Source: Aliikangiella sp964411875 (lineage in GTDB: Bacteria > Pseudomonadota > Gammaproteobacteria > Enterobacterales > Kangiellaceae). Taken from it: a stretch of 30,536 bases of DNA. A program made the position numbers and the translations under genes. The notes under the pieces were generated by a model. The model was not told the DNA's origin. It made no database searches and worked only from the letters and a program-made list of their open reading frames with translations. Location of the stretch: the NCBI GenBank assembly GCA_964411875.1, contig CAYPMT010000017.1, positions 1 to 30,536 on the forward strand. Reading direction: 5' to 3'. This document shows, piece after piece, positions 8,462 through 16,051 of the stretch. Each line of letters opens with the position of its first letter. Position 1 is the first letter of the stretch.

Positions 8462-9294
8462 CCTTTTATTGAATAATCAACGGTAAACTCAATATTATCA
8501 ATTCGATGAACGACTGATTCAATTCGTCCATCTGAATATAGATTAAGGTAACGGTAGCCTGGGGCCTCAGTGCCTGCACTAAAGTCTTCTGTGTTTGGTG
8601 TAAACTGAACACAACTTGATGGGCTGGCTATCCATGGAACACCATTAATCGTGCGATAAAAATCTTGGTGAACATGTCCCCACAATACACCTTTCACTTG
8701 AGTGTATTGAGAAACAACCTTTTGAAATTCTTCTGCATTATGTAAATCAATTTGATCAAGCCATTTAGAACCAATTTTTATCGGTTGATGATGCAGTGAA
8801 ATCATCGCATGTTTTTCTGGATAACGATTTAAACACCTTTCTAAAAATTCTAATTGTTCTTCTTCAAGATAACCATGAACTTTATTTTTAACTGATGAGT
8901 CCAACAAAATAATTTGCCAATGACCAATTAAAACTTGTTTAGCAGAAAGTACTTTATTATTAGTTAAATAAAGCTCCATCGTTTCTGGGTTATCATGATT
9001 ACCTGGGATCCAAAAAGTTGGAATGTCCATTGACTTAAAATAGTCCGCCAAATATTGATATGACTCTGGTGAAGCATCTTGAGAGAGGTCACCTGTTGTA
9101 AGCAAAGCATCTGGGCGCCACTCTTCAAGCATCACTCGTTCGCAAACAGCTTCAAAACTATCCCGCGTGTTAAGGCCAAGTAAACACCCTTCTGGATCAG
9201 CAAATATATGACTATCGGTTACTTGAGCCAAGCGAACTACATCCATCCGATTAGGAAGAACTTCATGAGGTATTTTTTCTATTTGTGCAGTCAT
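8455..9294 (-). CDS. cpdA: 3',5'-cyclic AMP phosphodiesterase CpdA
   Basis: This is a calcineurin-like metallophosphoesterase that hydrolyses cAMP to AMP, tuning cAMP-CRP signalling. The metal-binding motifs appear in order: DSH at residues 27-29, GDL at 68-70, GNHD at 98-101, HH at 168-169 and GHVH at 206-209. The length of 279 is normal for CpdA. The neighbours yqiB and nudF upstream and parE downstream reproduce the E. coli order, which supports the orthology. The start at 9294 gives 17 residues ahead of the MDVVRLAQVTDSH core; a start at that inner Met is also possible. Confidence 0.93.
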   Translation of the reverse strand: MTAQIEKIPHEVLPNRMDVVRLAQVTDSHIFADPEGCLLGLNTRDSFEAVCERVMLEEWRPDALLTTGDLSQDASPESYQYLADYFKSMDIPTFWIPGNHDNPETMELYLTNNKVLSAKQVLIGHWQIILLDSSVKNKVHGYLEEEQLEFLERCLNRYPEKHAMISLHHQPIKIGSKWLDQIDLHNAEEFQKVVSQYTQVKGVLWGHVHQDFYRTINGVPWIASPSSCVQFTPNTEDFSAGTEAPGYRYLNLYSDGRIESVVHRIDNIEFTVDYSIKGY

Positions 9295-9325
9295 AAGCGC
9301 CTTATCTTATTCCTTAAACTATTTT

Positions 9326-9835
9326 TTATTTAGACTGCCTTGCTTTAAGGCAGGCTTGCAAACTTTCACCAACAAATCGATTAATTTGTCGCTTTTCATC
9401 AGCGGGTTTATCCGCATCTGATTTTGATTGAATTGCTTTAAGCGCCGAAGGCCCTGGCCCCTCCATCACTTCTAGCATTTTTGCATCATGATAGATGCGT
9501 ACAATCAATGTCATTCCTTGTGTTAACTTATCCCCTCTCGCTAACTTAACTCGAGGTGATTTGATAGTGAGGTTTATTGTTGTTGTGTATTTAGCAATAT
9601 CCGTCACATCAAGTGATACTATAATCATGTCATATTCAAAGCGTTTTTGATGGATTTCCTTCACATTTAGAGAATTTTGTTGATATAAACTTGAAAAATC
9701 AGGCACTAACATCATCAACAGGCGGTAGTTTAGCTCGCACTGAGATAGAAGTTCATCCAAATCAGGCTGATATTCTTTACGAAATCCTAAGCTTTTTTTA
9801 GCGTATTTAAGTTTTTCAGCAGTTATATACTTCAT
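9326..9835 (-). CDS. yqiB: DUF1249 family protein (YqiB)
   Basis: This 169-residue cytosolic protein belongs to the DUF1249 family of unknown biochemical function. Recognisable features are QPDLDELLSQCELNYRLLMM in the N-terminal part, a middle beta region FEYDMIIVSLDVTDIAKYTT, and the late block VRIYHDAKMLEVMEGPGPS followed by KRQINRFVGESLQACL. It sits 31 bases upstream of cpdA and is probably co-transcribed. The nudF-yqiB-cpdA order is the same as in enterobacteria. No catalytic motif is evident, so no function is proposed. Confidence 0.9.
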   Translation of the reverse strand: MKYITAEKLKYAKKSLGFRKEYQPDLDELLSQCELNYRLLMMLVPDFSSLYQQNSLNVKEIHQKRFEYDMIIVSLDVTDIAKYTTTINLTIKSPRVKLARGDKLTQGMTLIVRIYHDAKMLEVMEGPGPSALKAIQSKSDADKPADEKRQINRFVGESLQACLKARQSK

Positions 9836-10016
9836 TTACAAATGTTTATACTCAACAAGTCATTTAAGTTTTTTCAGTACAGCTTCATTAAAATACACAG
9901 CGGCAATAATAGAATATTAGAGTGTAAAGCGGTTGCCTCTTAAAAAATAAATTTTTTATTCATTTTGTGAACTTATTTTATGATCAAAGAAAGTTTTACT
10001 AATTCCACTCAGTTAT

Positions 10017-10625
10017 TTAATCCCATAAATTCGCTTTATTATGCCAATTAATCTTTAACCACTGCAGTGTAATCAGTAACATGGCATTTTTAACTTCGCC
10101 TTGCTCAAGCATTTGAAAGGCTTGTTTGACTGGTAACTTATGAACTTTAATATCTTCATGTTCATGCTCCAATCCAGCGTATTCTGGCGCTTGATTAGCA
10201 TCAACTTGACCTAAAAATAACCAAACTTTTTCAGTTGAACCTCCTGCACTTGCAAGGTACTCAGTAATGGGTTTCAAATTAATAATTTGACAGCCCGCCT
10301 CTTCAATCGATTCGCGCTTAGCAACTTGATGAGGGGTTTCATTCTTATCGATAATGCCAGCAACAGGTTCTATCATCCAAGGGTTAATTTCAGTCTCCAT
10401 GGCACCTACTCGGAACTGCTCAACCAAGACAAGCACCTCACTCACGGGATCCAAAAGCAAAACACCCGCAGCATGACCTCGCTCAAAAATTTCTCGTTGA
10501 AAGGTTTCACTCCAACCACCAGCAAAAAGCTGATGCCGAATATGGTAACGGTTTAGTTGAAAGTAACCCTGGTAACAATTTTCTTTTTTAACGATTTCAA
10601 CTTCAAGTTGTTTAGAGTCAGTCAT
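10017..10625 (-). CDS. nudF: ADP-ribose pyrophosphatase (Nudix hydrolase NudF)
   Basis: This enzyme splits ADP-ribose to AMP and ribose 5-phosphate. The Nudix box runs from Gly90 to Gly111: G, five residues, E96, seven residues, R104-E105, then E108-E109 and G111, as the family requires. The AAGVLLLDP and LVLVEQFRVGA segments before the box, and PAGGSTEKV-like residues after it (LASAGGSTEKVWLFLG), are typical of the NudF group. At 202 residues the length fits. It precedes yqiB on the same strand with a 181-base spacer. It is divergent from the methyltransferase at 10737. Confidence 0.93.
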   Translation of the reverse strand: MTDSKQLEVEIVKKENCYQGYFQLNRYHIRHQLFAGGWSETFQREIFERGHAAGVLLLDPVSEVLVLVEQFRVGAMETEINPWMIEPVAGIIDKNETPHQVAKRESIEEAGCQIINLKPITEYLASAGGSTEKVWLFLGQVDANQAPEYAGLEHEHEDIKVHKLPVKQAFQMLEQGEVKNAMLLITLQWLKINWHNKANLWD

Positions 10626-10736
10626 TTTTGTATCACTTTGATAATAATTGGCAATACTAAAGATCTTAGTGCAAAATAACTAGTATGACTTTTAATAATG
10701 GCTCCTAATTTAACTGATTCAAGAGGTTTTCACCCA

Positions 10737-11390
10737 ATGAATATTGAAAAAGCTCGATTTAATATGATTGAACAACAAGTTAAACCTTGGAAAGTTTTAG
10801 ATGAACAATTGCTTGGCGCCATGGCTACTCTGCCAAGAGAAATGTTTGTGCCAGATAGTTATAAAGCTCTAGCTTATGCTGATATTGCTGTTCCACTCAG
10901 CCATAACCAAAAAATGCTTACGCCAAGAGAATTAGCGCGATTAGTACAAGCATTAAACTTATCGCCTGAAGACAAGGTACTTGATATTGGCTGTGGCAGC
11001 GGCTACTCAACAGCTTTACTAGCAAAACTATCAAGCCAAGTGTTTAGTGTCGATATTTTCCCTGATTTTGTTGAAATGACCAAACAACATTTAAAAAAGC
11101 TATCCATTGACAATGTCACTATAGAAGAAGCCGATGCTACAGCAGGCTGGATGGTTCATGCACCTTACGATGCAATTTTAATGACATCAGCGTTACCTTG
11201 TCTGCCGGATGCTTTAATCGATAACTTAAAGCCTGATGGTAAAGTGGCGGCTATCTTAGGCACTTCTGAAGACTGTTCAGCTGTTATTTGTGAACTTGAT
11301 CCTCAAGGCAAGTGGATACAAGAAACGTTATTTCCTACACAAGCAGCTCCGATGATTAATATCGAACAGCCGAACCAGTTTGTTTTTTAA
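10737..11390 (+). CDS. Protein-L-isoaspartate O-methyltransferase-like protein
   Basis: This AdoMet-dependent methyltransferase belongs to the PCMT-related family that often precedes tolC in gammaproteobacteria. The AdoMet site is VLDIGCGSGYSTALLA. In true repair enzymes a QTIS(Q/R)P motif near residue 60 holds the substrate; here that place reads LSHNQKMLTPRELA, so repair of isoaspartate is doubtful. I chose the ATG at 10737 (MNIEKARFNMIEQQVKPW) because relatives begin there and an AGAGG sits nine bases upstream. An in-frame ATG at 10698 would add 13 residues with no clear ribosome-binding site. It is divergent from nudF and reads towards tolC, 61 bases away. Confidence 0.85.
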   Translation: MNIEKARFNMIEQQVKPWKVLDEQLLGAMATLPREMFVPDSYKALAYADIAVPLSHNQKMLTPRELARLVQALNLSPEDKVLDIGCGSGYSTALLAKLSSQVFSVDIFPDFVEMTKQHLKKLSIDNVTIEEADATAGWMVHAPYDAILMTSALPCLPDALIDNLKPDGKVAAILGTSEDCSAVICELDPQGKWIQETLFPTQAAPMINIEQPNQFVF

Positions 11391-11451
11391 TGGTCTATAA
11401 AAAATATTAGTGAAAAGTAAAAATATATTAAAAAAATAGGATGTAAAAATA

Positions 11452-12864
11452 ATGCGTTGTTACACAATTAGTCAATCGACTGCTAAAGGACTACTAGCAT
11501 TTTTGTTATTAGGGAAGTTACTAGTGACTAATGCTTATGCAGATAATCTACTCGAAATTTACCAATTAGCCCAAGAAAGTGATCCGACTTTCTTAGCTAG
11601 TGAAGCAGGGCGAATGGCCACCAATGAAAGTGTTAACCAGAGTTTGGCCAGTTGGCTACCTAATATCTCCGCAAGCACCGGGTACAATAAAAGCATCAGT
11701 AACACGGCTTCAAGACTGATTACTGAACCTGGCCCGTTACTCGGTCAAAATATTCCTAGCACGACAACCGACACAGATTCTTACGGTGGTATTAACCTTA
11801 GTTTAGGTCAAAAAGTTTTTGATTATGGTAACTGGCTTCAACTTAAACAGTTTGAAAAGCAAGCACTCCAATCGAATATCAACCATGAAAATGTTAAGCA
11901 AGAGCTCAGCATCCGTGTTGCAGAAGCCTATTTTAATGTGCTTGCGGCTCAAGATAGCGTGGACTTTTCAAAAGCTGAATCTGAAGCCGTTTCAAAACAA
12001 TTAGCTCAGGCTAAACAGCGTTTTGAAGTTGGACTAATTGCTATGACGGATGTTCACGAAGCCCAAGCTAATTATGACCAAGCCTTGGCTAGCCAAATAG
12101 CTGCACAAAATGCACTGGACAACGCTTATGAAGCATTGCAACAAATTACTGGTCAGTATCATTACGACTTGCTAAGCCTAAAAGAGGATGTCCCCTTGAA
12201 AAAGCCTCAACCGGCAGATATTAAATCTTGGGTAAAAAAATCAGAAGAAAACAATTTATTGATTAAAGCATCGCAAATTAGTTTAGAAATCGCTAAAAGG
12301 GCTATTTCTATTGCTGAAACAGGCCATTATCCAACTGTCGATTTGAATGCAAGCTACTCGCGCAGTGAACGATCAAATACTCTAAGTGAGGTTGATGGAC
12401 AAGCCCCCTTTGAAGAAAAACAGAAAGCCGGCATATTCTCTAGCCGAAGCGTTGGACTATCAATCAATATCCCAATTTATTCTGGAGGCAGTGTAACTTC
12501 CCAAACTAGACAGTCTCAACATGAATATCAACAGGCCGCTCACAATTTAGAAGCCGAACGTCGTAGAGCAGTTAGTTCAGCCCGTAGCGCTTATCTAGGA
12601 GTTGTCGCTTCAGTCAGCTCAGTCAATGCCTTTAAACAATCCGTCGTTTCATCACAAAGCGCATTAGACGCCACTCAAGCGGGTTTTGAGGTCGGCACCC
12701 GAACCATTGTCGATGTACTGCAACAGACTCAACGTTTGTATGATGCTAAACGAAACTATGCGAAAGGACGCTATGACTATATTTTAAACACTTTAAGGCT
12801 AAAGCAAGCCGCTGGCTTGTTAACGAATGATGACTTAGTGAGTATTAATCAGATGCTACGCTAA
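11452..12864 (+). CDS. tolC: TolC family outer-membrane efflux protein
   Basis: TolC forms a trimeric outer-membrane channel and periplasmic tunnel that serves type I secretion and RND efflux. The first 30 residues are a signal peptide with a hydrophobic core (LLAFLLLGKLLV) ending at NAYA-DNLL. The mature part shows the duplicated outer-membrane-efflux fold. DNLLEIYQLAQESDPTF opens the first half, LSIRVAEAYFNVLAAQDSV the first long helix, and the second half repeats with RSAYLGVVASVSSVNAF and VGTRTIVDVLQQTQRLYDA. The length of 470 fits. AGGATG stands ahead of the ATG. The pump partners are not nearby, as usual for a shared TolC. Confidence 0.94.
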   Translation: MRCYTISQSTAKGLLAFLLLGKLLVTNAYADNLLEIYQLAQESDPTFLASEAGRMATNESVNQSLASWLPNISASTGYNKSISNTASRLITEPGPLLGQNIPSTTTDTDSYGGINLSLGQKVFDYGNWLQLKQFEKQALQSNINHENVKQELSIRVAEAYFNVLAAQDSVDFSKAESEAVSKQLAQAKQRFEVGLIAMTDVHEAQANYDQALASQIAAQNALDNAYEALQQITGQYHYDLLSLKEDVPLKKPQPADIKSWVKKSEENNLLIKASQISLEIAKRAISIAETGHYPTVDLNASYSRSERSNTLSEVDGQAPFEEKQKAGIFSSRSVGLSINIPIYSGGSVTSQTRQSQHEYQQAAHNLEAERRRAVSSARSAYLGVVASVSSVNAFKQSVVSSQSALDATQAGFEVGTRTIVDVLQQTQRLYDAKRNYAKGRYDYILNTLRLKQAAGLLTNDDLVSINQMLR

Positions 12865-12944
12865 CGTATGGTATGTGATTACTCACTATCAACAAAACAT
12901 TTGCTATGTTTAGTATTTATTAAGAAAACTAATTAATCTAATTA

Positions 12945-12973
12945 AAGACAATAAGCCATAGATACCTTATAAT
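12945..12973 (+). promoter_or_regulatory. Candidate promoter for smpB, giving a near-leaderless mRNA
   Basis: A consensus -10 box TATAAT lies at 12968-12973, with AAGACA 17 bases upstream at 12945-12950 as a partial -35 box. Transcription would start near 12980, only about five bases before the smpB ATG at 12985. There is no purine-rich ribosome-binding sequence in between (CCCTCCCC instead). Confidence 0.45.
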
Positions 12974-12984
12974 CCCTCCCCACT

Positions 12985-13464
12985 ATGGCTTCCAAAAAGA
13001 AAAAAGTGCCTGAAAATACGATTGCTCAAAATCGTAAGGCCAAACACGATTATTTTATTGAAGATACCTTTGAAGCCGGTTTGTGCTTGCAGGGCTGGGA
13101 AGTCAAAGCTATGCGTGAAAAAAAAGCTAACTTAACCGATGCTTATATCATTTTGCATAATGGTGAAGCCTTTTTACATGCTTGCCATGTATCGCCTTTA
13201 ATAACCACATCGACTCATATTAAAGCGGAACCGACTCGTAATCGAAAGTTACTCCTACACAACTCTGAGCTTGGAAAATTAATCGATGCACAACAAAAAC
13301 AAGGCTATGCTATAGTCCCCTTATCACTTTATTGGGTAAAGAATTTAGTTAAACTTAAAATTTGTACTGCAAAGGGCAAGCAATATCATGATAAGCGTGC
13401 CAGCGAAAAATCCAAGGAATGGGATAGAGACAAACAACGATTAATGAAAAATAATTTTAATTAA
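12985..13464 (+). CDS. smpB: SsrA-binding protein SmpB
   Basis: SmpB binds tmRNA and brings it to stalled ribosomes for trans-translation. The 159-residue sequence is classic: NTIAQNRKAKHDYFIEDTFE near the start, GLCLQGWEVKAMREKKANL, and the basic tail with DKRASEKSKEWDRDKQRLMK that enters the mRNA channel. The start is fixed by family agreement although no Shine-Dalgarno is present. Its partner RNA, ssrA, lies 6 kb downstream in the same window, as smpB and ssrA are also close in E. coli. The downstream lipoprotein gene begins four bases after the stop, so they may share a transcript. Confidence 0.96.
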   Translation: MASKKKKVPENTIAQNRKAKHDYFIEDTFEAGLCLQGWEVKAMREKKANLTDAYIILHNGEAFLHACHVSPLITTSTHIKAEPTRNRKLLLHNSELGKLIDAQQKQGYAIVPLSLYWVKNLVKLKICTAKGKQYHDKRASEKSKEWDRDKQRLMKNNFN

Positions 13465-13468
13465 CAAC

Positions 13469-14560
13469 ATGAGTTTATTATTTCAACCACTTCGTATTAT
13501 TCTAAGCCTAGTTCTTATCATTGGACTAATTGGCTGCGAACTTTTCCAAAAGAAGAAAAGTGAAGAGCCCTTACCAGAGAGTATCGTTGAAGATTTGAGT
13601 TTAAACTCTTCTGTTCGCCAGAATCGCCAGGTTAAATCGGCTATCACCTTGCTCGAAAACGGTAATATAACAGCAGCTATTGAGTTTCTTGATGAAGTTT
13701 TAGCGGTTAATTCAGAGCACCCAACAGCAACGTTTTTAAAAAAACAACTGGATCTACCCATAGATCAGGCTGGTAAATTCTTTAAAACACAACGCTTTAT
13801 CGATTACACACTTAAAAAGGACGATAACCTTGCTAGCTTAGCTGACGATTGGCTTGGTAACTCTCTCTACTTTGTTATTTTATCTCGTATTAATAACATC
13901 AAGAATCCAATGCAGTTAAAACCAACAACAAAAATCAAAATTCCTGTTTTGGCATCAAGTAAATTGGTCAAAAATGAAAAGCGTCGCTCTGCTACTAGCT
14001 TAAAAAAAGTTAAGACACATATAGAGAATAAATCCTTTACTGCCGGACTCGAAAAAATTAACAACGCATTTATCTTACCTGCTGACCTTAACCCTCTAAT
14101 TAAGCTGCAAAAAGAACTATTGGCTGCTTTTGCAAAATCATCGATTTCTTTTAATGATAAAGAAAAAATGCTTAGTCTTGTTTCTAATGCAAAGCAATCA
14201 GCGCCTAACCAAAAGCAGGTGGCTATATATAAAACGTTTATCTATCAACAAAAAAGAGAACTCTTGCTTGATCAAGCCATGCTATTATTCGATGATAAAA
14301 GCTATATTGATGCTGCATCCAAATTAGTTTCGGTTAAAAAAATAGACGATGAAATGAAAGAGTCGCATGAAAAATCTATCATTGAAAAGCCATTATTAGA
14401 TAAACTACATGAACAAGCCATCGTTATGTATAGCCAGAATGATTTAAAAAATGCGCTGAGTTATTGGAAATTAATTCTTGGTGTTCAACCTGATAATCAA
14501 CTCGCTCAAAAATATATTCAAAGAACAGAAACTTTATTAAATAAACTTAATGAACTCTAA
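13469..14560 (+). CDS. Lipoprotein with LysM-like segment and helical repeats
   Basis: I do not recognise a named family. The N terminus is a lipoprotein signal: hydrophobic ILSLVLIIGLIGC with Cys at about residue 23, so the protein is probably anchored by lipid. Residues around 55-85 (AITLLENGNITAAIEFLDEV) and near the end (YSQNDLKNALSYWKLILGVQ) look like TPR-type helical repeats. Between them, DYTLKKDDNLASLADDWLG and LSRINNIKNPMQLKPTTKIKIP resemble a LysM peptidoglycan-binding unit. A cell-envelope role is the natural inference. It sits between smpB and ratA, overlapping neither; enterobacteria do not have it at this place. Confidence 0.75.
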   Translation: MSLLFQPLRIILSLVLIIGLIGCELFQKKKSEEPLPESIVEDLSLNSSVRQNRQVKSAITLLENGNITAAIEFLDEVLAVNSEHPTATFLKKQLDLPIDQAGKFFKTQRFIDYTLKKDDNLASLADDWLGNSLYFVILSRINNIKNPMQLKPTTKIKIPVLASSKLVKNEKRRSATSLKKVKTHIENKSFTAGLEKINNAFILPADLNPLIKLQKELLAAFAKSSISFNDKEKMLSLVSNAKQSAPNQKQVAIYKTFIYQQKRELLLDQAMLLFDDKSYIDAASKLVSVKKIDDEMKESHEKSIIEKPLLDKLHEQAIVMYSQNDLKNALSYWKLILGVQPDNQLAQKYIQRTETLLNKLNEL

Positions 14561-14592
14561 TTAAAACCTTAATTATTTAAACCATTAATATC

Positions 14593-15024
14593 GTGAAAAG
14601 AATAACTCGCAGTGCTTTAGTCCCTTTTTCAGCCAAACAAATCTACAACCTTGTTGACGACCTAGAAAAATATCCTGAGTTTGTTCCCTATTGCAAAAAA
14701 GTAACTATTATTAATAGAAAAGACCAAAGTGTCAGTGCTGAGCTGGAAATAGCTAAAGGCAGTATTGCCAAATCTTTTTCAACAGAAAATCATTTAGTGC
14801 CATTCAATCAAATTAATATGAGTCTATTAAATGGACCTTTCAAGTCCTTAGATGGTTGCTGGCGTTTTAATGCTTTGTCAGATGATGCCTGTAAAGTTGA
14901 GCTTGATTTAGCTTTTGAGTTTTCAAACAAATTAACTTCTTTTGCTTTTTCCAAGTTGTTTAACGAATTAGCTGAAAAAATGATTAATGCTTTTACTGAG
15001 CGAGCTCATCAAGTTTATGGGTAA
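14593..15024 (+). CDS. ratA: RatA / COQ10-like START-domain protein
   Basis: This 143-residue protein belongs to the START-fold family that includes the ubiquinone-binding COQ10 and E. coli RatA, reported to inhibit 70S ribosome formation. The signature opening RSALVPFSAKQIYNLVDDLE and then YPEFVPYCKKV is clear, as is LNGPFKSLDGCWRF in the middle. The start is GTG at 14593. The stop overlaps the start of ratB by eight bases (15017-15024), which indicates translational coupling. Whether it acts in quinone handling or on ribosomes here is unknown. Confidence 0.92.
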   Translation: MKRITRSALVPFSAKQIYNLVDDLEKYPEFVPYCKKVTIINRKDQSVSAELEIAKGSIAKSFSTENHLVPFNQINMSLLNGPFKSLDGCWRFNALSDDACKVELDLAFEFSNKLTSFAFSKLFNELAEKMINAFTERAHQVYG

Positions 15025-15295
15025 AATTACTATTGAACTAATTTATGCGCTACCTAATGAACAAGAGCTCATCACCATTCAAGTAGAAGAATCCACTCAA
15101 ATAAAAGAGGCCATTATCATTTCTGGCATTTTAGAAAAATACCCAGAGATCAATTTATCAAATAACCCGGTGGGGATATTTAGTCAAAAAGTCTCTTTAG
15201 ATTCAAAAATTAGACAAGGTGATCGAATTGAAATTTATAGACCATTAAAAATTGATCCGAAAGAAGCTAGACGAAAACGAGTAACCAAAAAATAA
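15017..15295 (+). CDS. ratB: RnfH / UPF0125 family ubiquitin-like protein (RatB)
   Basis: This small protein has the beta-grasp RnfH fold. IELIYALPNEQ at the start, then GIFSQKVSLDSKIRQGDRIE and IYRPLKIDPKEARRKR at the end, are family signatures. I chose the ATG at 15017 (MGKITIELIY) instead of the upstream in-frame Met at 14987, because relatives begin there and it overlaps the ratA stop. The function is unknown; it is nearly always encoded beside ratA. The ratA-ratB pair beside smpB matches the E. coli neighbourhood, although there the pair is divergent from smpB and here it is co-directional. Confidence 0.92.
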   Translation: MGKITIELIYALPNEQELITIQVEESTQIKEAIIISGILEKYPEINLSNNPVGIFSQKVSLDSKIRQGDRIEIYRPLKIDPKEARRKRVTKK

Positions 15296-15377
15296 TACCT
15301 AAAACTTGGATGTGGAACAGAAACATATACTAGCTTTATATAAACTACTAATAGATAAGTTCATTATCTATAAACCA

Positions 15378-16028
15378 CTAAGTGTTTTTTTCTAATGGCC
15401 TAATCAATAACCCACTGGTTGTTATCATCAATTGATACTCCATTTCATTTTCAGCATTAACAAAACTGGCTGAGCCATGCTCTACATCCAATAAAAATGA
15501 TAAAGGCTTATAACTTTTTCGCCATTCAGCAATACCTTTACCCGCTTCAGAATTTATCGAATAGACACTCTTTAAATTATTTTTTTCCTGCTCAATATCC
15601 TTGTAACGTCCACTAACCCTTTCTAATCGATAAGATGTGTGAAAACCCAATAAATTTGCCCAAGACTTCCACTTTAAAACATAAGCATCTATTAATAACT
15701 CATCACCTTTAAGTGAAAAAACCTGTTGTTGGCCATCAGTAAAAATAATTCTCGCTTGAAAACTTTGTGGTTGGTAAGAATTAATCTTAACGTTCGCAAT
15801 GAGCTGTTCTTCAGTTAAACGTTGATAACCGATTGTCCCTATCAATATAAATGCAAAAAAACTTGTCACTAAGCCAAAAAAAACCAAACCAAAAGATTTT
15901 TTACTAACTTCGAATATTGATAGTTCTTTTAGTTTAACTAATAAAAGGATTAAGTAATAAAGTGCAAACAATCCTGTAATAAGTGTTATAACTAAAAGAA
16001 AATTAATCTCATCCAGATCCGAAATCAT
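15378..16028 (-). CDS. Uncharacterised two-TM membrane protein, last gene of the kinase operon
   Basis: I cannot assign a family. The 216-residue protein has two predicted membrane helices, about residues 10-31 (FLLVITLITGLFALYYLILL) and 44-66 (FGLVFFGLVTSFFAFILIG). A soluble C-terminal domain follows and contains YQPQSFQARIIFTDGQQQVF, LKWKSWANLLGFHTSYRLER and SFVNAENEMEYQLMITTSG. That domain looks beta-rich. It follows the kinase gene by 23 bases on the same strand and is likely co-transcribed, so it may be a target or partner of the kinase; this is inference from position only. Confidence 0.7.
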   Translation of the reverse strand: MISDLDEINFLLVITLITGLFALYYLILLLVKLKELSIFEVSKKSFGLVFFGLVTSFFAFILIGTIGYQRLTEEQLIANVKINSYQPQSFQARIIFTDGQQQVFSLKGDELLIDAYVLKWKSWANLLGFHTSYRLERVSGRYKDIEQEKNNLKSVYSINSEAGKGIAEWRKSYKPLSFLLDVEHGSASFVNAENEMEYQLMITTSGLLIRPLEKNT

Positions 16029-16051
16029 ATTTGATCCTTTTTAAAAGCTAT

